The translations under genes were made by a program, and so were the position numbers. The notes beneath the pieces were generated by a model that was not told the origin of the DNA, did no database searches, and saw only the letters and a program-made list of their open reading frames with translations. Positions 17,941 to 26,876 of a stretch of DNA of 64,000 nucleotides are shown here, in pieces. The stretch is from Paraburkholderia humisilvae (lineage in GTDB: Bacteria > Pseudomonadota > Gammaproteobacteria > Burkholderiales > Burkholderiaceae): contig NZ_CADIKH010000004.1 of the NCBI RefSeq assembly GCF_902859855.1, forward strand, positions 267,845 to 331,844. Reading direction: 5' to 3'. The stretch's first letter is position 1; the number at the start of each line of letters is the position of its first letter.

Positions 17941-18993
17941 ATGCCCAACACGACCCGGGCCTTCCTGCTCGGCCCGCTTCTGAAAGGTGTTTCGCGTTCG
18001 TTCTATCTGACTCTGCGTGTGCTGCCGCCCGGCATGCGCGACCCGATCGGTCTTGCCTATCTGCTTGCACGCGCTGCCGATACGATTGCGGATACATCGA
18101 TCGTGCCACCCGCCGAACGGCTTGCGTTGCTGCTGTCGTTGCGCGCCGCCGTGAACGGCGCGTCGGACCCCAGCGCGCCATTGCAGCACATCGCCGCGCG
18201 GCTCGGCGCGCAGCAGACGCAATCGGACGAGAAGGTATTGCTCGAATCGCTCGATCCGGCGCTCGCGATTCTGCAACAACTGAGCGACGACGATCGCCAT
18301 GCGGTCCGCGAGATCGTCACGACGCTCACCGAAGGCATGGAGTTCGACCTGCGCACGTTTCCCGACGAGCAATCGGGCCGCATCGTCGCGCTGCGCGTAT
18401 GGGACGAACTGGATCGGTACACGTACCAGGTTGCCGGCTGCGTCGGCGAATTCTGGACGAAAATGACCTATGCGCACTTGCCGGGCACGCTCGCCGAAGC
18501 CGAGAACGTGATGGTGGCGCGCGGCATATGCTTCGGCAAAGCGCTGCAGATGACCAACGTGCTACGCGATTGCAGCAAAGATCTGCGCATCGGCCGCTGC
18601 TATCTGCCCGCGGCGCTGCTCGATCGTTTCAGTCTCACGCCGCGCGATCTGCTCGAACCGGGCGCTTCGTTGCGCGCACAACCGTTGATGCGTGAGCTGG
18701 TCGGCAAGGCGCTTGACCATTACCGCGCGGCAGTCGACTACACACTCGCCATTCCCGTACGCGCGGTTCGCCTGCGGCTTGCCTGCGTATGGCCGATCGT
18801 CATTGGCCTCGAAACGCTGGAACTGCTAGTCGCGAACCCGGCATGGCTCGAACCCGGCCGGGCGTCGAAGATCGCGCGCGGCGACGTCTACCGCATCCTC
18901 GCGCTATCGATACCGGCGGTGATGTCAAATGCGTTGCTACGCGGATGGATGCAACGGCTTATCGCGCGTGTCGACACGCAACGGCGCGATTGA
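17941..18993 (+). CDS. Squalene/phytoene synthase family protein
   Basis: 350 residues from ATG 17941. The two Asp-rich magnesium sites of head-to-head prenyl synthases are intact: D47-TIA-D51 (ARAADTIADT) and D210-CSK-D214 (NVLRDCSKDL). The substrate-flap region YTYQVAGCVGEFW is present, and the start LLKGVSRSFYLTLRVLPPGMRDPIGLAYLLARAAD fits farnesyl-diphosphate farnesyltransferase. It likely joins two farnesyl diphosphates into squalene for hopanoids. No hpnC, hpnE, cyclase or desaturase gene is within the window, so it stands alone here. The upstream part of the frame (17836-17940) has no family match. Confidence 0.88.
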   Translation: MPNTTRAFLLGPLLKGVSRSFYLTLRVLPPGMRDPIGLAYLLARAADTIADTSIVPPAERLALLLSLRAAVNGASDPSAPLQHIAARLGAQQTQSDEKVLLESLDPALAILQQLSDDDRHAVREIVTTLTEGMEFDLRTFPDEQSGRIVALRVWDELDRYTYQVAGCVGEFWTKMTYAHLPGTLAEAENVMVARGICFGKALQMTNVLRDCSKDLRIGRCYLPAALLDRFSLTPRDLLEPGASLRAQPLMRELVGKALDHYRAAVDYTLAIPVRAVRLRLACVWPIVIGLETLELLVANPAWLEPGRASKIARGDVYRILALSIPAVMSNALLRGWMQRLIARVDTQRRD

Positions 18994-19001
18994 AATGAAA
19001 C

Positions 19002-19030
19002 CCGATGCCGGCCAGCGCGGCCGGCATCGG
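19002..19030. terminator. Bidirectional terminator hairpin
   Basis: Perfect 12-bp stem: CCGATGCCGGCC (19002-19013) and GGCCGGCATCGG (19019-19030) with a 5-nt loop, between two convergent genes. On the minus strand it is followed by GTTTCATTTC, a modest T-rich tail. Confidence 0.75.
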
Positions 19031-19038
19031 CACGCCGC

Positions 19039-20292
19039 TCACGCGGCCTCTTCTTCCTTCGAGTCGCCGCGCAGTTCAAGCGGGGTCTTGTCCGACGCCG
19101 GCAACTTGCCTTCCGGTCGATGCACGTCGTGCGTGACGAAGCCGATGTCGCGGCCCGGCACATCGAACCAGTCGCGATGGGAAAACGAATCGCGAATATC
19201 TTCCAGACCGCTTTCCCAGTGCTCTTTCATCGTGTCGACGCTGAACTCGTAGTCCTTGTAGTGCCCTTCATACGACTTGTTCTTGTAGATCAGGTGCACC
19301 ACATTGATCGCGCTGCCATCAGCCAGCTTTTGCGCATGGCGAAATAGCGGATCGGCCTTGATCACCGACGTCGGCACGTGCTTGAGCAGTTCCTTGATAA
19401 AGCACGCGTTGCGCTGGCGCTCAGCGAGCATATTCGTAATCGCGCGCGTACGGCTCGAATACTGGATGTCTTTCGCGCGTTCCGACACGTCAAGAAAATC
19501 GCCAGGCAAATTGCCTTGCGCACTCCACAGGTCGACCTGAAAGACCAGCGTGTCCTTCTGATCCGACTCGCGCAGCACCTCGGTCAGCGGCGTGTTCGAC
19601 ACGAGGCCGCCATCCCAGTAGAACTCGCCGTCGATCTCGACCGCCGGAAAGCCCGGCGGCAACGCGCCCGACGCCATGAAATGCTCAGGCGTCAGACGCA
19701 TCTTGCGATTGACGAAGCTCGTCAGGTTGCCGGTGCGCACGTTGACCGCACCGACCGACACGCATATATCGCCATCGTTGATCCGGTCGAAATCGGCAAA
19801 CGCGAGCAGCGTCTCTTTCAACGCGGCCGTGTTGTAGTAGCTGACCTCGCTCGGACTCACCTTCGAGAACCCCGCGAGCGGTAACGGAAAGCGCGGCGAA
19901 AAAAAGCCCGGCTGTCCTTCGGTCAGCGCACGGGCCGCTGCGGCCATGCTCGCCCAACGGCGCGTGAGGTCGTGTTGCTCAAACCCGGGCAACGCCCACA
20001 TACTCAGGTTGCCGATCCAGCCGCGCGGATGGCATATCGCATCCCAGAACCCGCGCAATGCATCGACGCGTTTCTCGGGCGGATTGCCCGCGATAATCGC
20101 GGTATTCAGCGCGCCGATCGACACGCCGGCAATCCGGTGCGGCTGAACCCCCGCCTCGGCCAGGCCCTGATAAACGCCCGCCTGATACGAACCGAGCGCG
20201 CCGCCGCCTTGCAGCACCAGCGCAATCTCGTCATAGCGCGGCAACACGAACGTGTCCGGCTGCCCCGCCGGCCTGTTGGTCTCGCGGCTCAT
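19039..20292 (-). CDS. Patatin-like phospholipase with DUF3734
   Basis: 417 residues from ATG 20292, preceded by GGAGG; an ATG at 20304 overlapping the previous stop (TGATG) is also possible. The patatin oxyanion loop (LQGGGALGSYQAG), nucleophile S58 in GVSIG and D227 of the DGG motif (YWDGGLVSNTP) are all present. The C-terminal part (IQYSSRTRAITNMLAERQRNACFIKELL onward) matches DUF3734. It acts as a lipid or ester hydrolase. It is the last gene of the adc-bdh operon, a setting that hints at a link with storage-polymer granules; that link is inference. Confidence 0.9.
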   Translation of the reverse strand: MSRETNRPAGQPDTFVLPRYDEIALVLQGGGALGSYQAGVYQGLAEAGVQPHRIAGVSIGALNTAIIAGNPPEKRVDALRGFWDAICHPRGWIGNLSMWALPGFEQHDLTRRWASMAAAARALTEGQPGFFSPRFPLPLAGFSKVSPSEVSYYNTAALKETLLAFADFDRINDGDICVSVGAVNVRTGNLTSFVNRKMRLTPEHFMASGALPPGFPAVEIDGEFYWDGGLVSNTPLTEVLRESDQKDTLVFQVDLWSAQGNLPGDFLDVSERAKDIQYSSRTRAITNMLAERQRNACFIKELLKHVPTSVIKADPLFRHAQKLADGSAINVVHLIYKNKSYEGHYKDYEFSVDTMKEHWESGLEDIRDSFSHRDWFDVPGRDIGFVTHDVHRPEGKLPASDKTPLELRGDSKEEEAA

Positions 20293-20303
20293 GCGCGCCT
20301 CCA

Positions 20304-21086
20304 TCACTGCATATACCAGCCGTGGCTGACGACGATCGACTGTCCCGTCAGTGCGGCCGATTCGAAACCCGCGAGGAACGCGACGGTATTCGCCACGTCG
20401 TCGACGGTCGTGAACTCGCCATCGACCGTATCGCCCAACATGACGTGCTTGATGACTTCCTCTTCCGAGATGCCCAGTTCCTTCGCCTGCTCCGGAATCT
20501 GCTTGTCGACGAGCGGCGTGCGCACGAAGCCCGGGCACACGACATTGGCGCGTACACCGCGCGGACCGCCCTCTTTCGCCACCACGCGCGCAAGGCCGAG
20601 CAGACCGTGCTTCGCGGTGACATAGGCGGACTTCAGCTTCGACGCCTCGTGCGAGTGCACCGAGCCCATATAGATGATCGAGCCGCCACGGCCGCTGCTG
20701 TACATATGGCCGATCGCCGCCTTGGTCGTGAGAAACGCGCCGTCCAGATGCACCGCGAGCATTTTCTTCCAGTCGGAGAACGCGTAGTTTTCGATCGGGT
20801 TGACGATCTGGATGCCTGCGTTCGACACCAGGACATCGATGCTGCCGAATTTTTCAGCCGCCGCGTCAATGCCGCGGTTCACCGCCTCTTCGTCGACCAC
20901 GTTCATTTCGACAGCGAACGCGCTGCCACCGCCATCATTGATGCTGGTTGCGACTTGCTGTGCATTTTTCAGCGAAAGATCGGCAATTACCACTTTCGCA
21001 CCTTGCGCGGCGAGCTTGCGCGCGCACTGCTCGCCAATACCGCTTGCCGCGCCGGTCACGACGGCCACCTTGTTCTTCAACGACAT
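20304..21086 (-). CDS. bdhA: 3-hydroxybutyrate dehydrogenase
   Basis: 260 residues, the exact family length. It is a short-chain dehydrogenase with TGAASGIG (11-18), the NAG motif, and the S142-Y155-K159 triad ([21 protein letters not shown]). The C-terminal segment SHGWYMQ is typical of D-3-hydroxybutyrate dehydrogenase. It interconverts D-3-hydroxybutyrate and acetoacetate with NAD, in polyhydroxybutyrate use. It lies 22 bp after adc, whose enzyme uses acetoacetate, and its stop overlaps a possible start of the patatin gene. Confidence 0.93.
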   Translation of the reverse strand: MSLKNKVAVVTGAASGIGEQCARKLAAQGAKVVIADLSLKNAQQVATSINDGGGSAFAVEMNVVDEEAVNRGIDAAAEKFGSIDVLVSNAGIQIVNPIENYAFSDWKKMLAVHLDGAFLTTKAAIGHMYSSGRGGSIIYMGSVHSHEASKLKSAYVTAKHGLLGLARVVAKEGGPRGVRANVVCPGFVRTPLVDKQIPEQAKELGISEEEVIKHVMLGDTVDGEFTTVDDVANTVAFLAGFESAALTGQSIVVSHGWYMQ

Positions 21087-21108
21087 ATCACGATCCTCAT
21101 TCAGAAAA

Positions 21109-21888
21109 TTATTGGTTTGCAGCGGGCTTCAGCGTATTGACAGCGGCGAGATAGTCGAATGCGACTTCGCCGATATCGAGCGTCAGGTCCGCGATCAGAT
21201 GACGGGCGCCGATCACGCGACGGACCGGCAAATCCGCGACAGGCGCGAGCGCATGCGGATGCAATTCGAGCGCGGCCGGTCCGCTCCATGCGCCGTACAC
21301 GGTGACGTCGCGCAGGAAGAATCGCACCAGTTCGCATACCCGGGCGGTACCGTCAACGTGCGGAAGAACCTTGAGCAGATAGTTCGGCGTTTCACCCAGC
21401 TTGCGGCGCTCGCCATCGGTATCGCAGAAGCTGTGCTTGTACCCCATCGTGCCGGTTGCAATGCGTTGAGTGCCGTAGTCGAGCGTGCCGAGCAACGTAT
21501 CGTTGCCGTCAACCGAGATGCGCGGACGCGCGAGTTTCTTCGGAAAGCCCCAGATTTCGCGGCCGCCGGCGATCGGACCTTCGTCGTCGAGATACATCGA
21601 GTGCGTGTAATTGCCGATTCTGCCTTGCGGATCACGCACTGAGATTACCTGGCCACTTTCCGTGTAGTCGCCGAATCCGGACGAGTCCGGCATGCGAATA
21701 AATTCGTAATGCACAAGACCGTCAGCCGGCTGCAGTGGTTCGGGCACCGCGGCGCGCAGCGCGTCGGGATCGGTTTCGTATGAAATGATGAAGTACTCCC
21801 GGTTCCTGTAGCGGAACGGCGGGCGCGGATACGCAGGGTTATGAACAGGCATCGCAAAAGCCGCTTTGCGAATCGAGTCAATGTCCAT
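21109..21888 (-). CDS. adc: Acetoacetate decarboxylase
   Basis: 259 residues with AAGGAGAGG before ATG 21888. The Schiff-base lysine motif [12 protein letters not shown] (K117, K118) is intact, as are the [21 protein letters not shown] and [14 protein letters not shown] segments. The enzyme makes acetone and CO2 from acetoacetate. As the first gene of adc-bdh-patatin it couples 3-hydroxybutyrate oxidation to acetoacetate removal. Confidence 0.94.
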   Translation of the reverse strand: MDIDSIRKAAFAMPVHNPAYPRPPFRYRNREYFIISYETDPDALRAAVPEPLQPADGLVHYEFIRMPDSSGFGDYTESGQVISVRDPQGRIGNYTHSMYLDDEGPIAGGREIWGFPKKLARPRISVDGNDTLLGTLDYGTQRIATGTMGYKHSFCDTDGERRKLGETPNYLLKVLPHVDGTARVCELVRFFLRDVTVYGAWSGPAALELHPHALAPVADLPVRRVIGARHLIADLTLDIGEVAFDYLAAVNTLKPAANQ

Positions 21889-21999
21889 CGGAACCTCTCC
21901 TTGTGGGTTTGGCGTGCGTGGCGCACATCGAACATCGTAAAGGAACGAGCAGTGATTCTGTTCTCAGTTTTCAAAAAAATACATTGATGCTTTTGCAAC

Positions 22000-22013
22000 A
22001 TTGCGAGCGCAAT
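22000..22013. promoter_or_regulatory. Inverted repeat upstream of adc
   Basis: ATTGCG-AG-CGCAAT, a perfect 6-bp dyad about 112 bp before the adc start, flanked by looser symmetric ACATTGA and TTCAATGT. It is a candidate operator for the adc operon; no regulator gene adjoins it. Confidence 0.4.
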
Positions 22014-22154
22014 TTCGCACTTCAATGTAAGGTCCGTGTGTTAATCGCGCGTGTGCATGTTGACGTACGACTGTTTCCCGCTTGATACGGAATGCATGTC
22101 GACGATCGCCGATGAGGCGTTCGACCAATACTGAGGAACGCGAACATCGAAGCG

Positions 22155-22643
22155 TCAGGAACGGTGCTCGATACTGACGAGTCGCGCATCGAGCAACCGC
22201 GCCAGCGACATCCCCCCTTCGCGCATCACGAAATCGTGATTCCATCGAAAAAGCGGCTTCGCGAACGGCGCAAACAGATTCATCCAGCCGCGCCGTGTCC
22301 GCACGCGCCATTCGTAGTGCACCATGGTGATGCCACGATCGTTCGCGAAGTGCCAGCGGCCAATGCCTTCCAGATCGCCGCTCGCAATGCCTTCGAGCGC
22401 GACCAGCGGCTCGATGCGGGTGACGCGCACATCGAACACCACCCGATACGGCAGCCGCCCCTTCCACGTGTAGCGTTGCAGCGAGCCGATGCCGTCGCTC
22501 GACCCTGCTTCGAGTTCCGCGACCTGCTCAACGTTTTTCCACCACTCGGGCCAGCGCGCCGAGTCGTGAATCGCGCTCCACACTGCGTGGAGCGGCGCTT
22601 CGAGACGCCAGACCGTCGCTAGCCGGTACTCGCTCGCTTGCAT
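22155..22643 (-). CDS. SRPBCC (START/Bet v 1-like) family protein
   Basis: 162 residues beginning MQASEYRLATVWRLEAPLHAVWSAIHDSARWPEWWKNV, the usual opening of polyketide-cyclase/SRPBCC proteins. GAGAGGGCGG precedes the ATG. The C-terminal helix is FVMREGGMSLARLLDARL. The fold binds a hydrophobic ligand; the ligand and any reaction are unknown. It starts 16 bp after the helicase gene on the same strand, so it is probably the third gene of the LexA-box operon. No catalytic residue pattern could be recognised. Confidence 0.8.
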   Translation of the reverse strand: MQASEYRLATVWRLEAPLHAVWSAIHDSARWPEWWKNVEQVAELEAGSSDGIGSLQRYTWKGRLPYRVVFDVRVTRIEPLVALEGIASGDLEGIGRWHFANDRGITMVHYEWRVRTRRGWMNLFAPFAKPLFRWNHDFVMREGGMSLARLLDARLVSIEHRS

Positions 22644-22659
22644 GCCGCCCTCTCACCGT

Positions 22660-25002
22660 TCATTGCACGCGCCACCAACGCGGCAACAGGCGCCGCACGT
22701 CGGCGCGCCGATAGCGGTCGTCGATCAGATGCACAATGCCGACATCCTGCTCGGTGCGAATCACGCGGCCCGCGGCCTGCACCACCTTTTGCAGGCCCGG
22801 ATACAGGTACACGTAGTCGTACCCGTTGCCGAACTGTGCATGCATTGTGCGCCGCATTTGCTCATTGACGTCGTTGATTTGCGGCAAACCGAGTGTTGCG
22901 ATAAATGCACCGATCAGTTGCTCGCCAGCGAGATCGATCCCTTCCGAAAATGCGCCACCCAACACCGCGAAGCCGATTCCGCATGTCGATGTCCTGAAGC
23001 GCGCGATAAACGCGTCGCGTGCCACTTCGTCCATGCCGGGTTCCTGCGTCCATACCGGCACCTCTGGAAATTGCGCACGCAACAACGCGACCACTCGCTG
23101 CAGATAATCGAAACTACTCAGGAATCCAAGGTAATTTCCAGGGCGTGCGCGATATTGCCGCGCGATCAGATCGACGATCGGCGCAAGCGACGCTTCCCGG
23201 TCGCGCCAGCGCGTCGACACGTGAGCCGCGACATGCACGACCAGTTGCTCGGCCTTGAACGGTCCTGCGACGTCGAGCCAGCCGGTATTCGCCGGCAGCC
23301 CTAGCGTGTCGCGGTAATAGTGCTGCGGGCTGAGCGTGCCCGAAAACATCACCGTCGTGCGCGCGGCCGCGTGACGCGGTGCGAGAAACGGCGCGGGAAT
23401 CACGTTGCGCACGCACAGCGATGTTGCAGGTTTTGCGTGTGAGCCGTACGCCGGCGCGGGCGATGCGAGCGTGACATCGCATAGCGAATGGTCACCGAAC
23501 TGCTCGACGAGCGACATGAAATGCAATGCATCGAAGTAGAAGCGCAGCACCGTATCATCCATGCCGAACGGCGTTTCCGATAGCTGCTCGGTCATCGCGC
23601 CAGTCAGATTCTGTACGGCCGATTGCACCCGCGACGGAATCGCCGGCACGACTTCATAGCGTTGCGTGCACGCGCGCGTCAGCGCATTCCACTCGCGGTT
23701 CAGCCGCTCGAACGGTTGGCGCAGCGCGGCCGGCGCGGCACGGCGCGCCGCCTTGAGCGCTCGCTGGTCGAGTGTCGCGGTGTACATGCGGCGCGCACGG
23801 TCCGGCAGGTTGTGCGCTTCGTCGACGAGCACCGCGATGCGCCACTGGTTGAGCTGTGTCAGCGCGTAAAGCAGCGCGCCGCTGTCATAGTAGTAGTGGT
23901 AGTCGCCAATCACGACGTCGCACCAACGTGCGAGTTCCTGCGCGAGATAGTACGGGCACACGTCGTGCGCGAGCGCCGCGTCGCGCACCGTATCGCGCGA
24001 TAGCCGCGTGCTGCGCAACGCGGTATCGCGCGCCGCCGTGACGCGGTCGTAGAAACCGCGCGCAAGCGGACATGACTGTCCATCGCATGAATGGCCTGGA
24101 TGCTCGCAGGCCTTGTCGCGCGCGACCAGTTCGAGCACACGCAGCGGGAAGGGCTGCGTGCTGATGCCGCTGTCGCCAGCGTCGCGCGATTCGATGCCCG
24201 CGCCCGCCCACACGCGTTCACCCGATGCATGCGCACGCGCAAGCGCATCGAGCGCGTCGAACGCGAGCGCGCGCCCGGTTGTCTTGGCGGTCAGAAAGAA
24301 GATCCGGTCGATGTGATCTTCCGCGCATGCCTTCAGCAACGGGAAAATCGTACCGAGCGTCTTGCCGATGCCAGTCGGCGCCTGCGCAAGCAGCGCGCCG
24401 CCATCCCGGGCGGCACGATAGACGGCGACGGACAGCTCGCGCTGACCGCTGCGAAACGTACCGTACGGAAATTTCAAGTCTGTGAGAAACGCATTGCGCG
24501 CCGCGCGGTGCAGGTCTTCGCGCTCGGCCCATGCGATAAAACGCTCGCACTGCTGCTCGAAAAACGCCCGCAACGTATGGGCCGTATGCCGCTCGGTCAG
24601 CAGGGTTTCTTGCTGACTGACGACATCGAAGTACACGAGCGCGACGTCGAGTTCGGTCAGCCCGCGTGTTTCACACATCAAATGACCGTAAACCCGCGCC
24701 TGCGCCCAGTGCAACGCGCGATGGTTCTCGCGCATTCGTTCCAGGTCGCCGCGATAGGTCTTGATCTCTTCGAGCCGATTGCGCGCAGCGTCGTAGCCAT
24801 CCGCACGGCCGCGCACCGTGAGGCCGCGATACGCGCCGCACAACGCGATTTCCGTTGTGTAACCCCTGTCGCGCCGCCCGGCAACGGCCGCGTGCCCCAG
24901 GATGCCGTCGGCCGCGCTCGGCGCCGGGGTAAAGCGCAGATCGAGATCGCCGCGCTTCGCGGTGAACTCGCACAGCGTGCGCACCGCGACCACGTAGCTC
25001 AT
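22660..25002 (-). CDS. Rad3/XPD/DinG-type DNA helicase with N-terminal PD-(D/E)XK-like domain
   Basis: 780 residues from ATG 25002, which overlaps the FAN1 stop (ATGA). Residues 50-110 carry a RecB/Cas4-type nuclease signature: D68 in GRADGY and E79-x-K81 in LEEIKT. The helicase has Walker A QAPTGIGKT (207-215) and the DEAH box VLVDEAHN (about 392-398). Four cysteines between them (C299, C306, C311, C349) are placed as the iron-sulphur ligands of XPD/DinG. C-terminal motifs include VMFSGTLSP and QAAGRVIRTEQDVG. In the family it unwinds damaged DNA 5' to 3'. Coupling with FAN1 points to crosslink or flap repair. Confidence 0.9.
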   Translation of the reverse strand: MSYVVAVRTLCEFTAKRGDLDLRFTPAPSAADGILGHAAVAGRRDRGYTTEIALCGAYRGLTVRGRADGYDAARNRLEEIKTYRGDLERMRENHRALHWAQARVYGHLMCETRGLTELDVALVYFDVVSQQETLLTERHTAHTLRAFFEQQCERFIAWAEREDLHRAARNAFLTDLKFPYGTFRSGQRELSVAVYRAARDGGALLAQAPTGIGKTLGTIFPLLKACAEDHIDRIFFLTAKTTGRALAFDALDALARAHASGERVWAGAGIESRDAGDSGISTQPFPLRVLELVARDKACEHPGHSCDGQSCPLARGFYDRVTAARDTALRSTRLSRDTVRDAALAHDVCPYYLAQELARWCDVVIGDYHYYYDSGALLYALTQLNQWRIAVLVDEAHNLPDRARRMYTATLDQRALKAARRAAPAALRQPFERLNREWNALTRACTQRYEVVPAIPSRVQSAVQNLTGAMTEQLSETPFGMDDTVLRFYFDALHFMSLVEQFGDHSLCDVTLASPAPAYGSHAKPATSLCVRNVIPAPFLAPRHAAARTTVMFSGTLSPQHYYRDTLGLPANTGWLDVAGPFKAEQLVVHVAAHVSTRWRDREASLAPIVDLIARQYRARPGNYLGFLSSFDYLQRVVALLRAQFPEVPVWTQEPGMDEVARDAFIARFRTSTCGIGFAVLGGAFSEGIDLAGEQLIGAFIATLGLPQINDVNEQMRRTMHAQFGNGYDYVYLYPGLQKVVQAAGRVIRTEQDVGIVHLIDDRYRRADVRRLLPRWWRVQ

Positions 25003-26777
25003 GGGGCGGCCTCCGTGGCATGCGCATCGCCGGCGTCGCCAGCGCCAACGCATCGTTGCCCGGCATTCGAATGCCCCGCATCGCCATCGGCCCATCGCAC
25101 ATCGATCACGCGTACCGGCATGCCGTGCTGCATGCAGTAGTCAAGCCAGCGGATCTGATTGTCCTGCAGACGATCGCCAGGACCTTTCACCTCGATCAGC
25201 TCATAACGCCGCTCGCGCGGCCAGAAGCGGATCAAATCGGGCAACCCCGAGCGGTTCACGCGAATGTCGCGCAGCAGCCGCTCGCAGAACAGCTTCAGAT
25301 GCGCGGCCGGCACGCAATCGAGCGCAAGTTCGAGCAGTTCGCGGGTCAGCATGTTCCAGAAGACGAACGGCGACTGCCTGCCGGCTTTGCTGTCGAAATG
25401 CCGCAGGATGGTCGTGCGGTAGCCGGTGCCGTCGAGCTGAGCAAGGCATTGGTCGAACAACGCAGCGCGCTTCGCATGGAAGTCGGGCGCGTGGAGATCA
25501 GCGGGACCGCGTTGAAACGGGTGAAAGAACGCGCCGGGCAGCGCCGCGAACACCGGTTCCCAGCACAGCAGACCGAACAGCGAATTGATGAGTCCGTTTT
25601 CGACGTAATGCACCGGCGCATCGTGCTCGCTCAGATGATCAAGCACGACGTATTCGACCGACACAGGCTCGGCAGGACGCGCGAGCGTCAGCACGCCGCG
25701 CTCGAGTGTGTTTGCCGATGCGCGACTTCGCGTGGCACGCGGGGACGGCGGCGTCCATTGCGCGCAGACGCTGCCGGCATGCCGCTGCAGCCGTGGCAAC
25801 ATGCGCGCGACGCGCTGACTTTCTTCTTCACCCTCCGGCTCATAAGCCGCTTGCAGCGCGAGCGTCAGCGCGTCATCCGCGCGGCCGGCCCGTTCCAGCG
25901 CGCGGATACGGCGATGTCGCGCGCCAGGCCACGTGCAACGCTGATAGATGTCGGTCGCGGTATCCCATTGTCTGCGCCGCTCAGCGTGATGGCCGATACG
26001 GTACAGCAGCTTCGCGCGGCGCGTCGCGAGCCACGGGTTGTCGGTCGCGATAGTCTCGACCGCGCGCAACAGCTGATCAAACGTTGCACCGTCGTCGAAT
26101 GGGTCGAGCGTGTCAAGCATTTCGCCGCACGCGTATAGCGCCAGATAAACATCCACGTCGATGCGCTGCTGAAACGCGCGCGACGATCGCTCGAACGCAA
26201 CTGGCTCGTATTGATACACACCAAGGTCCGCAAGCACAAATTCGGACCAGTCCTGACGCAGATTGCCGAAGAACATCAGCCTCAAGCGCTCGCACAGCGG
26301 CGCGACGCTCACGTGCAACACACGCTCGTGCGCATGCGGATGCCATGCCGCATAGGGCTTGGCATCCGCATGCGCCGCGCGCAGCAGTTCGAGCCATGCG
26401 TGCTTGCGCGCAGCTTTTGCGCCCGCCAGTTCCGCGGGAAAGCGCGCCAGCAGTTCGGCGCGCGTCGATAGATCGAATAGCGCGTCGAGCGTCAACGGGG
26501 CATCGGCATCGACCCAACCGGCGGCGATAAGCGGCTCGGCCGCCGCGAGCGGGCAGCCGATCTCGGGATAAGCGAGACGGCTCGTGCGAAATAGCGTGCC
26601 TTTGCGCATCAGCATGCGCGTGAGCAATGCACGCGACGCTTCAGGCAGGCTCGCGAAGCTGGTCAGAAACGCGTGCTCGGAATCGGCAAGCAGATCGGCA
26701 TAGTGCTCGGCAAGCCACCCAAGCGCGCGTTCGAAATTGCGCAGGTAATAGAGCGGATCCGGGATGTCGTTCGGCAC
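24999..26777 (-). CDS. FAN1-like structure-specific nuclease (VRR-NUC domain)
   Basis: 592 residues if read from GTG 26777. I chose this start because the open frame further upstream begins only at a TTG (26855) and runs through the LexA box and probable promoter; the ribosome-binding site is weak. The N-terminal part (DPLYYLRNFERALGWLAEHY, LMRKGTLFRTSRLAYPEIG) matches the SAP-like region of bacterial FAN1, the middle is helical TPR-like, and the C-terminus is VRR-NUC with P-D514 (GLPDLIRFW) and E529-x-K531 (LIEVKGPGDRLQDNQ). FAN1 trims 5' flaps and unhooks DNA interstrand crosslinks. The product ends with a Gly/Ala/Asp-rich tail. Confidence 0.9.
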   Translation of the reverse strand: MPNDIPDPLYYLRNFERALGWLAEHYADLLADSEHAFLTSFASLPEASRALLTRMLMRKGTLFRTSRLAYPEIGCPLAAAEPLIAAGWVDADAPLTLDALFDLSTRAELLARFPAELAGAKAARKHAWLELLRAAHADAKPYAAWHPHAHERVLHVSVAPLCERLRLMFFGNLRQDWSEFVLADLGVYQYEPVAFERSSRAFQQRIDVDVYLALYACGEMLDTLDPFDDGATFDQLLRAVETIATDNPWLATRRAKLLYRIGHHAERRRQWDTATDIYQRCTWPGARHRRIRALERAGRADDALTLALQAAYEPEGEEESQRVARMLPRLQRHAGSVCAQWTPPSPRATRSRASANTLERGVLTLARPAEPVSVEYVVLDHLSEHDAPVHYVENGLINSLFGLLCWEPVFAALPGAFFHPFQRGPADLHAPDFHAKRAALFDQCLAQLDGTGYRTTILRHFDSKAGRQSPFVFWNMLTRELLELALDCVPAAHLKLFCERLLRDIRVNRSGLPDLIRFWPRERRYELIEVKGPGDRLQDNQIRWLDYCMQHGMPVRVIDVRWADGDAGHSNAGQRCVGAGDAGDAHATEAAP

Positions 26778-26827
26778 GGCGCTAACGGACTGGCGATCAG
26801 GCGGGTCTAAAGGGCGCAACAGACGAA

Positions 26828-26843
26828 CTGTATATTTATACAG
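26828..26843. promoter_or_regulatory. LexA (SOS) box
   Basis: CTGTATATTTATACAG fits CTGT-N8-ACAG exactly and is palindromic except at the centre. It lies 51 bp before the FAN1 start and after the preceding gene's stop. Its minus-strand TATACA could itself serve as -10 with TTGCCA (26855-26850) as -35, although the spacing is only 15 bp. LexA bound here would block transcription of FAN1, helicase and SRPBCC. Confidence 0.85.
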
Positions 26844-26876
26844 CCGCCGTGGCAATGCGCCCGTGCCGGCCTGTCG

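Noticed and set aside
26778..26855. Longer FAN1 start at TTG 26855
   Set aside because: It would place the coding start inside the -35/LexA-box region; a promoter there means translation must begin downstream, at GTG 26777.
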